From Istiophorus platypterus (lineage: Eukaryota > Chordata > Actinopteri > Istiophoriformes > Istiophoridae): a stretch of 64,000 nucleotides of DNA. The position numbers and the translations under genes are program-made. The stretch spans positions 23,328,980 to 23,392,979 of the forward strand of contig CM029124.1 in NCBI GenBank assembly GCA_016859345.1, written 5' to 3'. Below the pieces are notes generated by a model. The model searched no databases, was not told the origin of the DNA, and was given only the letters and a program-made list of their open reading frames with translations. Of the stretch, positions 9,127 to 21,929 are shown in pieces; position 1 is the stretch's first letter; every line of letters begins with the position of its first letter.

Positions 9127-12100
9127 CTAGCCCTGGCAAAGGTCCATGACGAGTTAGTAGACTCTACTCCGGTATTAAGTCAGAGTGGGATTTTTATTGT
9201 CCACTCCTTGAACCTGTTGGAACAGTGTATCAGTCGCTGAAATAGAGAAAAAGCATTTTTTAAAGTTAATTTTAGTTTATATCAGTCAAGCAATCTGAGA
9301 TCCATCACATATCTTAATTAGCTTCAGGAAATCTGTGGATTGAAGGTACAATGTGGTATCACATAAAATTTGTATAAAACATATGCAATAAAAGAATAAT
9401 TTCATGGTCCGGTCCAGCATTTGCTTGTTTCAGATGAATAATAAGCATGTGACATGGGAATGCTTTCCTCCCTGGGTGATAGTGATGTTGTATTGGACAG
9501 TTGTAGAGGGGGAACATTAAAACTAAAGGTTACTCCATCAACTACATCCTTGCTGTTTATGCAAAAAGACATGCATCTCAGCATCTGTTTTTCTTTGTTG
9601 CTTTAAAGCAACAGAATATAGTTGTAATTTAAAAAAAAAAAAAACCTGAACAAAAACTTACAATTTTAAATGGTCTTTTCTTCTATGATATGAATAGAAC
9701 CTCCATATTTATCTAAAACCATTAAAGATGAATATTTTGACCCAGACAGAGTCATACTCAGCCAAAAATTTCAAAAAATTTAATTTACAATACAATAAAA
9801 GGTTGTTGTACAAATTTACACAAAAGCTATTAGGAGATATGGTAACAGGTGTTGTATATTTAATACATATTGCCAAAAAATGTTAAGACTTAACTCATAC
9901 TGATGGGCCTCTTTATACTTCTTCATCAGCCACTCAAAGCTTTCCCGGTACATTGTTAATGTTTTAGAATAAGCATATTAATATTAAGAATATTATTTTT
10001 AGTCAGTGGAGTAAGTAAAATTAAACGACATTGGTGTTGTTCAGTATGAAATATGACATGAAACATGTTCAGGGCTGCAAGAAGAATCATTATATATTAT
10101 TATAAATTATTAGCAACTCCCAAATTCCCAGTACTGTTAATGTTAAACTCCCACAAAATTCTCCTACCTCTGCAACTGGATAAGGCAAACAACTCTCTAG
10201 TGATAACAAAAAATGAATAATGTTTCACGTCAAGCCAATTTAACAGCCACATTAGGATATAAATACCAGAAGTTCAGAAATTGTAAATCATCCAGAATTA
10301 TTAATAGAGAATTTGTCTGTGTAGCCCATATTAAAATCAAATTATTATGATCAATTTAGGAATCCAGTTTTATCTTTCTATTGCCCTAGGACAACAATTT
10401 ACCCAGCTCTTGGCAAAGCTTTTATTTTCATTATAGTTACAATTATTATAATTGCATATTATGATATATGCATTGTTACTTATATCAATATATACTTAAT
10501 ATCAAGGTTAGCACTTTAAGAAGCTTGGGAATAATTTACACACAAAAACAGTTTTCAGCAAATATAAATCCTTATTTTGTTTTGCAAGGCAACTTAAAAA
10601 TTTAAAATACAGTAGCCTAGATGTGGAATAAATTTAAAATGATATGGACTGACCAAACAAAGCCAAAACTTCTGTTTTAGGGCTAAATAATGGCCACGAC
10701 TGGCGAACCTGATTCGGCCCAAAAAGAAACAATATCTGCAAGGGTCTTGTACTAGGCGATATTGTATTTATGTGTGTAGTAGAACTACATGACAAAATTT
10801 TATGTAAATATTTTTTGATATACAGATGTAAAAATCATATAACAACAATATAACTACATATGTATTTATCAAACATACAATGTACGATTTTCCAGGATAT
10901 GTGGTCATTTTTGACAAGCAAATATGTTAACATAGATTTAAAAAAGGCACCATATGTGATTTATGTAAATGCAACATTGATATTTTGTACATTTAAGGTC
11001 TCTTCATGTATCATCATTGATTTAAAAAAAGGCAATATATAGTTTTGCAATATGCAATATGTATGTCCACCACCCTAATGTGAACTTATAGGGGAAATAC
11101 ATTTAACAACACAGATAAAGGACTTATTATATAGTCCTTTCATTTATGTGAGATTTAAAGTATGTATAACATATGGATCTTCATACATGCACAATCCTGT
11201 ATTTGTACTGTCTATATATAGACACAACTTTATGGTGCTATAGGGCACGATGTCGATGGTGTTTGGGCACACATGTTCATATTTTCTATTATTTTTCCAT
11301 AGGGGACTGTCCGCACTGCGAGTGTGCCAACTGCATGCACTCAACAAGTAAACTGGATGCTTGTTTCGTGCACCATATGTATGTAATTTTATTTGCCATC
11401 CTTGGTCCTATTCTTAAGTGGTCTCACACACTACTATGTTTTTTTTTTCACTCTTCATGTTGTTCATCCAAATACAAAAAGGAAACATTCTTGCTGTCAG
11501 AACCGTAGCATTATACTTTGTTGTGCGCATGTGTGGAATGAGTCTTGTGTGCATACCCTCAATTGTAGTATGAATATAAAACTGCAAAACCATGTCCATA
11601 TTCAATTTGTGTGTTTTTCACATTGCTTCTGTGAACACCTGAAGCAGCTTCACATACGACCATGCAAACATGAGAAAGGCTGCAAGCCATTCATTCTAAC
11701 AAGACTCACCTATTTTATCTTCTTGGAGCAACTCTAAGCGTCAAACATAAAGCTTTGGAAAAAAGCAACAACAACAAAGGAACACTGCTGGCAAAGAAGA
11801 ATTTATTGATTAATTCTCTATGCTAACCGGAGTTTTTAGTTGTACAAACAAACAGCACTTTGCTTTTCTTTTCTTTTATCCCAAGTCCTGCCCCTAAATC
11901 ATTCTGACCCCAATAAACAATATACTTTTGAAAATACAAAAGAATCTCTGATGTTGATCCCAAAGATTCTATCCAATTTATGCAGATGTGTGTATATGAG
12001 AGACAACAGGGTATGAAGAGATCTGGCCCTACTGTTCTCTCACCTGGGCCTCCTAACTAGCTCAGAGACTACGGTCATGTGGCTCGCAGGTATTGCAGGG

Positions 12101-12228
12101 CAATTACACAACTATCATTTTCTGGAAACTACCTTTGATGTTGTTCCTCAAACAACAATGCCTTCCCTCTCTTCATCCCTCACTGGTACTCACAGAGTGT
12201 TAATTACCAAGGCGATTACCATCTGCAT
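9127..12228. other. Long unannotated AT-rich stretch
   Basis: About 3.1 kb with no convincing gene. 9630-11150 is especially AT-rich. A Cys-rich run at about 11299-11347 (CPHCECANC), preceded by a plausible acceptor (TTTTTCCATAG), was considered as an exon but has no strong donor and no known homologue. Overlapping frames at 11173-11737 share no domain. Confidence 0.5.
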
Positions 12229-12292
12229 CCAAACCACTATTTCCCAAACGGTGGGTAAGGATTCCGATGAGGGTTGCATAGAGTTCTGAAGA
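12229..12292 (+). repeat. hAT-like element terminus (fragment)
   Basis: The stretch CCACTATTTCCCAAACGGTG followed by a GGTAAGGATTCCGATGAGGG-like segment resembles the ends of vertebrate hAT/Charlie-type elements (consensus form CAGTGGTTCCCAAAC followed by G-rich sequence). The opposite end was not located, so this may be a solo remnant. Confidence 0.38.
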
Positions 12293-14039
12293 GGACTTCA
12301 AGTTGGGTAGAAAGTAGATTATCATGTTAGATGATATAGGGCATTCTACAGATGGTGTTATTTGGTTTTAAAAAATTGTTCAAAGTGAAGTGATTAGGTG
12401 AGCAGAATAAATTTGTGGAAATCAGATTATATGACAGAAGCACAGACTGTTTTTTTCTCCTGTTTGTCATGTAAAAAAGGTTAGCAAAGGGCTGCAGTAA
12501 GTAAGTTTTTACACTTTACACTTACAGGACTCAAAGGCAGTCCTTTAATATTAATGTGTTTAATTTGACACAGCCTTAAAGCGAAACAATCTTTTGTCAA
12601 ACAACCATCATGGCCACAAGCAGCAATTAAAACATAATATCACATTGAATCTTTCTTCATTTTCCAAGATAAGCTTTTTTTCATAGCAGACATGTTGACT
12701 TGTCATGGTAGAAAAAGCACAGGCTCTACTAGTGTGCTATGACAGTGTGACATGAACCTGAACCAGCCTATTGGAATTCAACCATCATTCATTTCATTAT
12801 TTACACCTGTCCCTTTCCCATTGAGACATGACAAATATCTGACTCAAAAGAAAACTAATTCTCCTGAGTCATTTGCTTTAAGGACAATCTCATTCAGTTA
12901 CCTGGCTGTAACAAAAAGGAATGAGCCAAGAATTTAAGCTACTGCTAAGTACTGTTGTGAGGAAATGGGGTGCAACATTTTTTAATATATCTGACCTTAC
13001 TGCTGTGGTAACACAACACTGAGAAAATTAATCTAAATTTGATGATCACTATGATGGAATACACACTTACAAAGCTTCAACAGTCTGCTGATTGATTGTC
13101 ATGTTTTATGGAACTGAATGGAAACATTTGAATATCTTGAAAGCAAAAATACATTATCGTCATGATTTTTAGTTAAAGGGGCCCTGCAAATATTATGCAG
13201 GTTAAGTTCAGTTTATGAGTTAGGGTTAGTACCACTCAGCTTGTGAAAACAGTTATATAATGTCTGATCAATATAGTCTGCTGTGGCTCTTGTGGCCATT
13301 TCATGTCATCTCGATTATCCGTACTTTATGTGTCCCTAACTGGGCACATGGAGACTGAACAAAGATGCATAGTGGGAAGTGTAAGAACCAGAGATTTTGG
13401 CCCTTGACCCTTGGAGCTAAAAGATAAAAAGTGTTGCTTTGACTTTTTCCATTCTTTTTTAAGGTTTCTTTTGTGAGTCCTCTAACTTTATTGAAGCACA
13501 ATACTAAATGGCTGGATGACCCCTTTAAGGAGCTTAAACAGGTTAAAACACTGGTCTGCTTATTTACTCTGCAGATATGTCTCCCACAAGAAATCCTTTC
13601 ATGGTGGGAAAACACATTTCTCATAGCTTTTGTGATGGAGCAACATTTTGTTATGTGTACATTCAGTTTTATATGAAAGTAAATAATGATGTCAGGGTAA
13701 ATTAAATCACTATAAGGACAACGGACCATCTATATGAATATAAAACTGTCAATATTTTCACAATGTATTAGTTTCAGTCAGAAAAGGTGGTAAATCTTTA
13801 AAATAGCTCTGTAAACTGAGTTATGCTTGGTTTAGCTTCCATTATACAACATACACAGACTCACATTCACACACATTACTTTTTGTCACCTCGATGCCAA
13901 GAACAGATATGCCCAAGTTTTCAAGGTTTTTATTTAGGCTGAGCACATAGTCAGCACAGTGGGAATGCATTATTCAAACAGATCTTTGTTACTCCTCCAA
14001 GATGATTGTAGCACAATCAGCCATGAAATAAGTTTGCTG
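12293..14039. other. Unannotated DNA
   Basis: No recognised gene or repeat. The 142-codon minus-strand frame at 13301-13729 is the longest open frame in the window but has no recognisable motif, and is of a length expected by chance in 64 kb. Confidence 0.45.
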
Positions 14040-14245
14040 TTTTAAAAGTGTTATTCTCCCTCCAGGTCTCTCAGGTGTAGCTTTGTATTCAGGTCGGCTT
14101 GCCTGCGCCAAAAATCAATCTCAATCAAAGGTGGCAAGGAGTTTATCATAAATTATCATGAAAAGGGTTCCCACTCAGTAGATGCTTAATTACAATCTCA
14201 TTTGAATATGTTTGCATATTAATGAGTTTGGAATGAAAATGGTTT
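14040..14245. promoter_or_regulatory. Candidate enhancer-like block (TCF, homeodomain and POU-type motifs)
   Basis: Within about 200 bases there are a TCF/LEF-type ATCAAAGG (14124-14131), CTTAATTAC near 14185, ATTTGAAT near 14200 and a POU-like TTTGCATATTAAT at about 14211-14223. There are no simple repeats and no relation to any repeat in the window. Motif density and composition resemble known vertebrate conserved enhancers. Conservation itself cannot be observed here. Confidence 0.28.
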
Positions 14246-14339
14246 GTGGGGTTTGTAATGGGGGGCTGCAGGGTAACCCACAGTGATAATGGCGGTCCTT
14301 TAAAATGTATGCAATATTATTGCTGGTGGAGCCCAGCCG

Positions 14340-14495
14340 ACTTGTCTCTCTCATACAAACAAACATACATATGTGTGTGCACGTATGCAACCACACTTGC
14401 ACACATGCAGGCATATGCTCAAACACACTACTAAAGAGACAGACATGCACAAACCCAGGCTATACCCACATTAGTGCAAGCACATGCACACTCAG
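14340..14495. repeat. Degenerate CA/ACAT-rich tract
   Basis: Imperfect CA-, CATA- and ACATG-type repeats give low-complexity sequence and open frames on both strands (14190-14511). It is best explained as a decayed microsatellite. Confidence 0.6.
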
Positions 14496-15207
14496 GGGCG
14501 TTATAATATGATTAATGGCAGAGTGTCTCTGACATTAATAAACTATAACCAAATTAAAGACTTCATTAGTCTCAACTTGGGCTCAGTATTTGGTCACACG
14601 ATGAATAAGCGCCGTATGATATTTGCCTTGCATGACTTTCCCTTTTTCTTTTCCTTTTTCCCAAGCAACATAAAGTTTACTTTGAAAAAAAAATTCTCTT
14701 GTCAGATTCTATTTGCTATGGAACTTTGTGTACTGGAATCACAAGAAAAAAGACAGGAAAAGATGGGATTTATGAGCAAAAGGGAATGTGTGTATTTCTG
14801 TTTAAAATGGATGTTTGGGATACTTTTATTCATCTCCCAGTTCAGTCTGTTCTCACAGGCATGTCTCATATGAAAGGTCAACAGAGAAGATTAAATTTTG
14901 GACATTTTAAAGACTAAAAATAGAACTTAAAGGAAAGAAATACCGAGGTGTATAATCAAAGTAAATAAAAAGATACTTAAAAGAGCAACATTAAAGTTCT
15001 TGGCTCTATTTCCTTGCTTCATTATTTAACACTGTGGAATGGCATTTCCCAAGAACTTGTAAAAGATTCTATTCCCATATTTATACTGAGGAACTAGCAA
15101 AATTTCAGCAAATAGTATTTAATTAAAATAACATAAAGAAAAAAAACACTATGTTGCAGATGTCTGGTTTTCACTGGCTATAACAAAATAAAATTTGATT
15201 TCAAATG

Positions 15208-15212
<5 letters not shown>
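14496..15212. other. Unannotated DNA
   Basis: No recognised feature. A 129-codon frame at 14484-14873 has no identifiable motif. Confidence 0.45.

Positions 15213-15258
<46 letters not shown>
15213..15258. repeat. (AT)n microsatellite
   Basis: About 46 bases of uninterrupted TA dinucleotides. The tract is self-complementary and can extrude as a hairpin. Confidence 0.95.
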
Positions 15259-15264
<6 letters not shown>

Positions 15265-17519
15265 TAGATAATCTCATTCATTCATGGTATTTGTGTCCTG
15301 TTTCTAAAAAAAAGCCCATTAGGGAAAAGAACATATTAGCAAGGTTCTGTCAAGAGATTCTTAATCAACCGACTGTACAAGCCACACTAGAATGGCTCCG
15401 ATCAGGTGTCACGCTCATGAATCAAAACCTCAGCTTCTCCACTTGAGCCAAACCTTTAAACTGCTAAACACACAGATACAGGTAATCCAAACTTCCCTTT
15501 CCTAGTCTTATGTAGTTCCAAATGATAACCAGGGTGAAATGGATTGCATCATCTGTGACATCCAAATGCTATTAGTTCAGCAGGAAGAGGACGCCATCTG
15601 CATGACAGACTCCAGCTTCACAAAGGGAGTTGAATTGTGAATGGTGGATCTGCCCTTAAAACAAGATCATCCCATCTTTCCAGAATATATCTTTTTAAAT
15701 AGACAAAGTAGAATTTCTTGAATGCTACTGTATATATTCCTAGTTGTTTTTGTGAAACAGCAGCTTGTTCCATTTAGTTTACATCTGGTATTGCCAGAGT
15801 GACATTCAATTTGCAAGCAAAAATACAGTTAGATTGACCCTGACAATAGAGAAATAATTTGTAAGCAAGTTTAAAACTGTTATAAATGTTTTCAGAACAT
15901 GTGAATCTTTATTCATGACCTTGGAAATAGTAAGGAATTATTATTACAATTATTACAAATATATTAAAGATAGTTAGTGCGTTACTACTTCATAATTCAG
16001 ATGGACATAAAATGTAACTGTGATAATCATCCATGATATGTTCGTACACCACTTATCGGTGTTTCATAAGAGAAAGTGTTGATGAATAGATTAGTAAACT
16101 AAGATATTTCCTTACTTCTGCTTACAACTGCATCATGGTCTGTTTTAATGTATCATAAAACATTTGTTAATTCTCTATTTACTGCTTATAATAACTAAAT
16201 AAGGGAGAAATGAAATAAAGTGCTAGTTATAAGTATAATGTATTTTCAGGAGATGTTATTATGTGGTCATTTCAAACTGCAAAAGCAGGATTTACCATAA
16301 TTTTGAAGTTCCAACAAGAAGACACTATCTTAACTGCATCATCTATTTTCATGTATGATTTTGTATATAACAATTACATTTAGTACAGAAAGAAAACAAT
16401 GAAGTCATGGTGAGATTGAGATGTTTCACTTTTAAAATTCAATAACAAGCGATAGAGATTGATTTAAAAATAAATCTCACATATCAACTCTAAAAGAGTG
16501 ACTAAAATGAGTGAAGGAGCCTCCACTCCACTCCTGCTTATTAGACCCACTATGACAATATAATGAGCACACTGTAAACATTATGTAATACTCTGTTATG
16601 CATAATGCTCCAAATAATGCTCTAAGTAGTGTGTCACCATCGTTCTCCATAGGAAACGTTGTTAGTGGAACTCAATTGTTGCCAAGAATGTGTGTAGTTA
16701 GAAAGGAATTCAACGCTGCCTGGGAGACCTTGGGCTTTCAAGAAAGAGAGAAAGAAGCAGGAGAGGGAGGAAACTGTGCAGTGTCCAAGCCAATGACGGA
16801 GAGGCTCAGTCATCCTCGATGCAACAGCAGAGACTAGTGGTGAAAGGCAGCAAAGGCGGTGGAACGCTGAATTTTCTCCTGTTTTCCATTCCTTTCATGC
16901 TCATCATCTTTGTTTACCTCTCCTCTCACTCTCAATCACTCTCCTGTTGTTTCTTCTCTTTTTTCCTCCTCATTCCTCCCATATTAACCTCCCAGACATG
17001 ACCTTTTACTCTGTTTGCCAGATTATTACAGCTACAATTATTACAGATTACGTCAAGGGATGAGAAGAGCGTGTGTGTGTGTTTGTGCGTTCTTGTGTGT
17101 GCGCTTACGCACACATATAAAGCAGCTTTTTATTAGATCTGTACAATAGCGCTTATTGACTTCTCATATTACCTAAAGGGCAACACCCATGAAATAGGGG
17201 AATTATATTACTGTTATTTTTACTGAGTATGCATGTGGAAATTGCTTCTGCTTCTTCCAGCTGCTGTTGCTAGTTCTATACAAATATATATCTATATATT
17301 TATGTATATCAGGTGATCAGGAAAATGAAATACAGTTTAGTTACACTTTTTCCTATTGACATGATTTTGATAAAAATGTTGACCTTTAGCCACTAAACAC
17401 GGACAATTTTGGGAATATAATATCAAAGAATGAAAAAAGTCTCGCTTCTTCTCATTTCTTTTATCAGTCTTTGAATTTCATGTCACACAGAAACATAAAT
17501 CATCATATTAGTCTGTGTA
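15259..17519. other. Unannotated DNA
   Basis: No convincing gene. The region 16650-16990 is less AT-rich and contains pyrimidine-rich tracts. A short imperfect GT tract lies at 17072-17102. Confidence 0.45.
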
Positions 17520-17775
17520 TTTCGCAGCATGTTGAGCAGAAGCCAAAAGGACGGGAGGTGGAGAGCGTTCAGCTGTGTGGAAGAATCTGAGCTTAATCAG
17601 AGCTGAGGGCCAGCAGATTAATTACACTACCACTTACACACAAAACACCTAAAGTACACACTCCATGTTCACACACACATACATGCATGCACACATGGAC
17701 ACACACGTGACCAGAAGGAGGCACTGGTGGCCGTGGCTTATAAATACAGCATGCTAATGAGCAAGAGTACCCCTG
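17520..17775. promoter_or_regulatory. Candidate conserved regulatory block
   Basis: A non-repetitive block with GGCCAGCAGATTAATTACAC (about 17607-17626, homeodomain-type), an E-box CACGTGACC at about 17706-17714 and a TATAAATA-like GCTTATAAATACAGC near 17737-17751. It is interrupted by a CA-rich stretch at 17638-17705. A regulatory role is inferred from composition alone. Confidence 0.22.
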
Positions 17776-18336
17776 TTAGAAAAAATAAATAAAAAAGCAA
17801 GAGAGAAAAAACAGCCACAAAGCAAATAATTCATAAAGTCATACTGATCTGTGAGGAGAGACGCTAAGCCTCCATTAAAGGCAACAAAAGGAGAGCATCA
17901 TGCTTCATCAACAGTAGAAGCTAAGGGGTGAAATGTGAGATCACAGACAGATTGTTATTAAGGACGTCATGTGACATCCACGCAGATGCACACCCCAGTC
18001 ATATTTGCACCAAAGCACACAATGGTAGCAACACACACGCAGAAAAGTGGATGTGTGTTGCCCTCACACTTTAACACCAAGGGAGAGGAGGGGAGAGAGA
18101 GTGAGAGAGGAAAAGATAATAATGAAAGATTAAGAGGAGGGAGAAGGGAGAGCTCCTTTAATAAATCAGAAAAAAACGCAGCTCTCGTTTGTTTAGTGAT
18201 GGACTCAGGCTGAGCTTTTATGAGTGTGCTGCGATCCTGCGACATGCCTCATGAATACTAAATCTTTACTGTAAGTGTTACGCTACGGTTTGGTGTATGT
18301 GGATTCATTGCAAAATGAAGGCATTTCGCATTAAAG

Positions 18337-18412
18337 GCTTAGTTCATCCAAATTACAAAATAAAAATAAAAATAAATTCTCACTTACCTTTATCAGTATT
18401 TAGCCTCATACA
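18337..18412 (+). repeat. Fragment of teleost interspersed repeat
   Basis: AGGCTTAGTTCATCCAAATT followed by an A-rich stretch and CTCACTTACCT resembles, by recall, the leading part of a common teleost repeat (GGTTCACCCAAATTACAAAA-type). It lies about 400 bases from a fragment of the family at 18826-18900 and may belong to the same insertion. Confidence 0.4.
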
Positions 18413-18825
18413 AAGTTTTAGTATTTATTAGTCTTAACTTCTGGGACTTTGATTGTACACTACATTGTTGAATAGTGGTGCAGTGATTGTAAGGCTCTCC
18501 TTTGTGCATGCCTGTTTATTATTCTTACAAGGCATTCACAAATTATTAAGAGCTCTTCGCTTTTTTTACATTTTTTTTTTTTTTTTACAGCTTCGTGCTA
18601 AAATTGTTTAAATGCACTTTTTCTCGTATCAATCCACATCCAGTACCCGAGAGTTTCCCTCAGCTTTACCATCTTCTAACATCTTTTGGCTCACTCTTTG
18701 GTTTTATAGCCCACAACTTTACTGTTTCGGTTCAGTGTCACAGTGGAAGGCAGAGGGTTTGAGTGAAAAAGGCCCAGACAAGCCCGATGTATGCAATCTG
18801 CCATCATCAAAGAGCAGAAGGATAA

Positions 18826-18920
18826 AGTTAGCAACTAGCTTGTGAACATGGTGGAGCATTTAGCAGCTACAGAGCCAGATAAGACCAAAACAGAGCTGAA
18901 AGGAGAAATTGAATGGGTCA
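18826..18920 (+). repeat. Interspersed repeat, copy A (inverted partner at 42096-42180)
   Basis: AGTTAGCAACTAGC, GTGAACATGGTGGAGCATTT and GACCAAAACAGAGCTG occur in the same order in the reverse complement of 42180-42096. The two copies therefore belong to one dispersed family, in opposite orientations. I also recognise this family from other teleost genomes. No coding capacity is visible. Confidence 0.7.
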
Positions 18921-20263
18921 TAAGAAACATGATTCCAACTGCTAGCTACCACATTTACAAAATAATATGTCAATGTAGTGTTTCCCTCGTATAAACGAGA
19001 AAAATATGCCTTTCTTTTGCTTCATAATATGAGTTTGCTGGCCCTTAAAATAACTACTACTACTACTGTATGTGTGTTGAATGGTCAGAGTAGTTTAGTG
19101 CTATTAAAGGAATAAGTAATATTCACTTGAAGAAGAAAAATGACAGAAAACCTATTATTTAAAGAATCTGTGTGTACAGAGCAGATGCAGAGGTCATGTA
19201 CAGCTATTAGCAAAGACTATTTCTCCATCCACACACATTTAAACACACACAGAAATACACAATCCTTGGCTTCTATTTGGTGCATCTTAGTGATTGAGAT
19301 TGCCCTTGCAGAGGTCCAAACTTTGTTTTAGGTTTAGCCCATGCTGACAGAGGAGGAGAGCAGAGGCAGAGAGTGATATACTTCATCCTCTCTCTCATTA
19401 GACAACTCGGGGGACACGTCAAACTGCAATTTGTTTCCCTTGCATTCCAATAAAAAGCTCATTCACTGGTCAATCAGTCACCCCAGCGGCTAGTCAGATT
19501 AAACCCAGCAGAGGTTGACAAAAAGATGAGAAAAAAAGAGGAGAAAGAGATTTAGAAGAGAAAGAGGGAGAGGACAGCTGAGACAAAGAAACAAAGAAAA
19601 ATAGTACATATGAAATATATGTATTGTCTTTTCACATAAATACACATCGTCTGCTCAGTGATGTGCTCAGTGACTACAGCAGTTTTTGGAGATTGGTCCT
19701 ATTTACTGGATAAGTGATGAGAACACCACCTGGTGGATCTTATGCCATAGTGTTTCATACTAACACTGAAGAACACAACATGGCATGATGTTGTGCGTAA
19801 TGTGAGGTCAGGAAATTTTATCTGAAATGAAAATATTTCTTGCAGCTATGCATTCAGAATCATTTGAAATGCAATATGTGTAAATCTTTCGGATTATTCT
19901 CATAGGACATTCAGCAAAGTCTGTTTTCTTTTTAGCAAGTGAAACCAGTAGTATATAGCACAAAGACTACACACGGCTAAAATCACTGTGCAGTTGCTGT
20001 CTACCTGAAATTGTTCCAGAATTATAGCCAGTAATATACTCAAGGTGCACAGAGGGTAATTCCCAGTGAGCAGTGGAGAGGAGTGGCTGGATGAATGGAG
20101 AGATCATTACACTGAGCAGTGTGTCCTCATATTTAAAGTAAATCCACCAAATGTCTGTCTAAAAGTTAAACTAAAGCAAAGTGGCCTATACAAATGTTTA
20201 AAAGGCAGTTTCTGCAATAATCTATAAGTTTATAGGAGGGGGAGCTCCCTTCCATCTCCCTAC
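18921..20263. other. Unannotated DNA
   Basis: Nothing recognised. An A/G-rich stretch lies at 19520-19600. Confidence 0.45.

Positions 20264-20289
<26 letters not shown>
20264..20289 (+). repeat. (TC)n microsatellite
   Basis: About 26 bases of CT/TC dinucleotide. Confidence 0.92.
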
Positions 20290-20294
<5 letters not shown>

Positions 20295-21132
20295 GTCAGT
20301 CTGTAACCCTGCACTCATGATTACAATAATAAACAATAATAAACACTGTCTTACATCAGGGAATGATCATGGCCATTCAGCAGTTTAGGAAAGGATCTCT
20401 CTCAACATGAATCCTTTACACAAAGCCAGCACCTATTTCAAATGGTTCACAGGACACAGGGGTGAGAACTCGGTAATTACTTTGGTGGGTAAATGCACAA
20501 TCTAAAAATAGAACTGATGAAAATAAAAGTTGTAATTAACTGTGTGAGGGTCTACACAGACCCCTGTACACTACAAACATGCTGCCCGCAGGTGAGCCAG
20601 AAAAGCAAAATGAGCGCCGGTTTCATGCCGTGTGTGTGCCATATATTTCCCATCCTTGCTGCTACTCTTGTGAAGCAGTTGGACACGCTGTTTTCTTATT
20701 TTGACTTCCTCTTGTTGTTCAGACAAATAGATCTAGAAAAAGAGTTGTTTCTCTTGCCATCAGAGGTCATGTCATGTTTTCTAGTGGGCCTATATGGAAC
20801 ATGTCCGCATCATATACCTCCAACTACAGTGTGCATAAAGATGCATCTGAGGATATGCAGAAACCGTGAATTAGCCTTAAAAGTGCACGATATGTGAGAA
20901 AGGAAGGTATTTAGATAGTGAGTATGTGGAACATTCTGTTGAGTGTGAACACTCATAACAGTGTAGTGTGGAAGGTGAAACTATCAATGTGTGTCTCAGC
21001 ACGTGTGTATTCAAGTGTTCGTAAAGGTGTGTGAAGGAGGGATTTTTTGTATGTTTATGTATACATAAACATCAATTTTTTTTTTAATTGTGCTGGTTTG
21101 TATGTTCAAATGTATAATTTTATTATACTCTG

Positions 21133-21133
<1 letters not shown>
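20290..21133. other. Unannotated DNA
   Basis: The plus-strand frame at 20493-20897 (134 codons) has no recognisable domain. A GCAGGTGAG at 20588-20596 fits a splice-donor consensus, but no plausible coding exon precedes it. Confidence 0.42.

Positions 21134-21172
<39 letters not shown>
21134..21172 (+). repeat. (GT)n microsatellite
   Basis: About 39 bases of uninterrupted GT. Confidence 0.95.
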
Positions 21173-21173
<1 letters not shown>

Positions 21174-21269
21174 GCCGTATGTGTGTTAGATGGCTTTTGT
21201 CCTTGTAAGAACACCTGCTGTCTCCTCCCATCCTCTCTCTCCTCCTTTCTGTCTTCCGACACTTTATCA

Positions 21270-21782
21270 TTTTACACACACATACACACACACACAGCTA
21301 TCCTTGTTAGGAAATTGCATTGGCTTCCAATCATTGCGGACAGCCTAACCAAAACCCTAAACCCAACCCTGTCCATAACCAATTCGCGCCAAACCCTAAT
21401 CCTACAGTAACCTTAACCTAACCTTAACCAAGACCTCAGAAATGACGTTTTGCTTCATGAGGACTGGACTTGTGTCCTCCTCCAACAATCTCCACAAGAT
21501 CACTGATTATATTGGAAAACATCCCAAGAGGTAACAAAAACTATATTCGCAGGGATCAGTCATTAGACCCTAGACCCTTACCTTGACCATAACCTAAACC
21601 TGGTTCTAAACTGAACCCTAAAACCAAGTCTTAACCCTCAAACAGGGAAATAAACTTGTGGGGTCCAGTATTTTGGTGCCCACAAAGCTGTAGGACCCCA
21701 CATGTATAGTGTGTTCCTAGTTTTCAGACCCCATGAATTTAGTAAAACAAGCCCACACACACACAGACACACACACACAACT
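21270..21782. repeat. Teleost repeat bracketed by (AC)n tracts, with CCCTAA-like clusters
   Basis: An imperfect (AC)n tract at 21274-21296 leads into GCTATCCTTGTTAGG. Then follow degenerate CCCTAA/CCTTAACC clusters at 21340-21425 and 21565-21645, a GGGGTCCAG segment near 21660, ACCCCACA near 21694 and AACAAGCCCACACAC near 21747, ending in a second AC tract (21750-21780). By recall this is the layout of a repeat common in teleosts in which both ends are AC microsatellites and the body alternates CCCTAA-like runs with GTCCCCACA-like segments. It has no coding capacity. The CCCTAA motifs are too irregular to be interstitial telomere repeats. Confidence 0.6.
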
Positions 21783-21929
21783 AAAACTCCACCTCTTTCG
21801 CCCATTTCTCTTCATTTTCTATTCTTGTGCCAACTTCTTTCAGTGTTCTGCCTTTCTCCCACTCTCCCATCTCTCTTTTTTCTCCTCCACTCCTCCATAC
21901 ATCTTTTCATCTCTCCCTCCCTCTCTCAT

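Noticed and set aside
11299..11347. Possible Cys-rich exon (CPHCECANC) after a good acceptor
   Set aside because: Donor is weak, the exon would be very short and no homologous protein is recognised.
13301..13729. 142-codon minus-strand open frame, the longest in the window
   Set aside because: No recognisable motif, no splice or start context, and a length reachable by chance in 64 kb on six frames.
14340..14495. Overlapping short ORFs on both strands
   Set aside because: They arise from a degenerate CA/ACAT repeat.
20493..20897. 134-codon plus-strand open frame
   Set aside because: No domain. It contains a donor-like GCAGGTGAG in its interior that is inconsistent with one exon.
21340..21645. 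Interstitial telomeric repeats (CCCTAA)n
   Set aside because: Units are irregular (CCTTAACC, CCCTAAAC) and embedded in a recognised interspersed repeat. There is no uninterrupted hexamer array.
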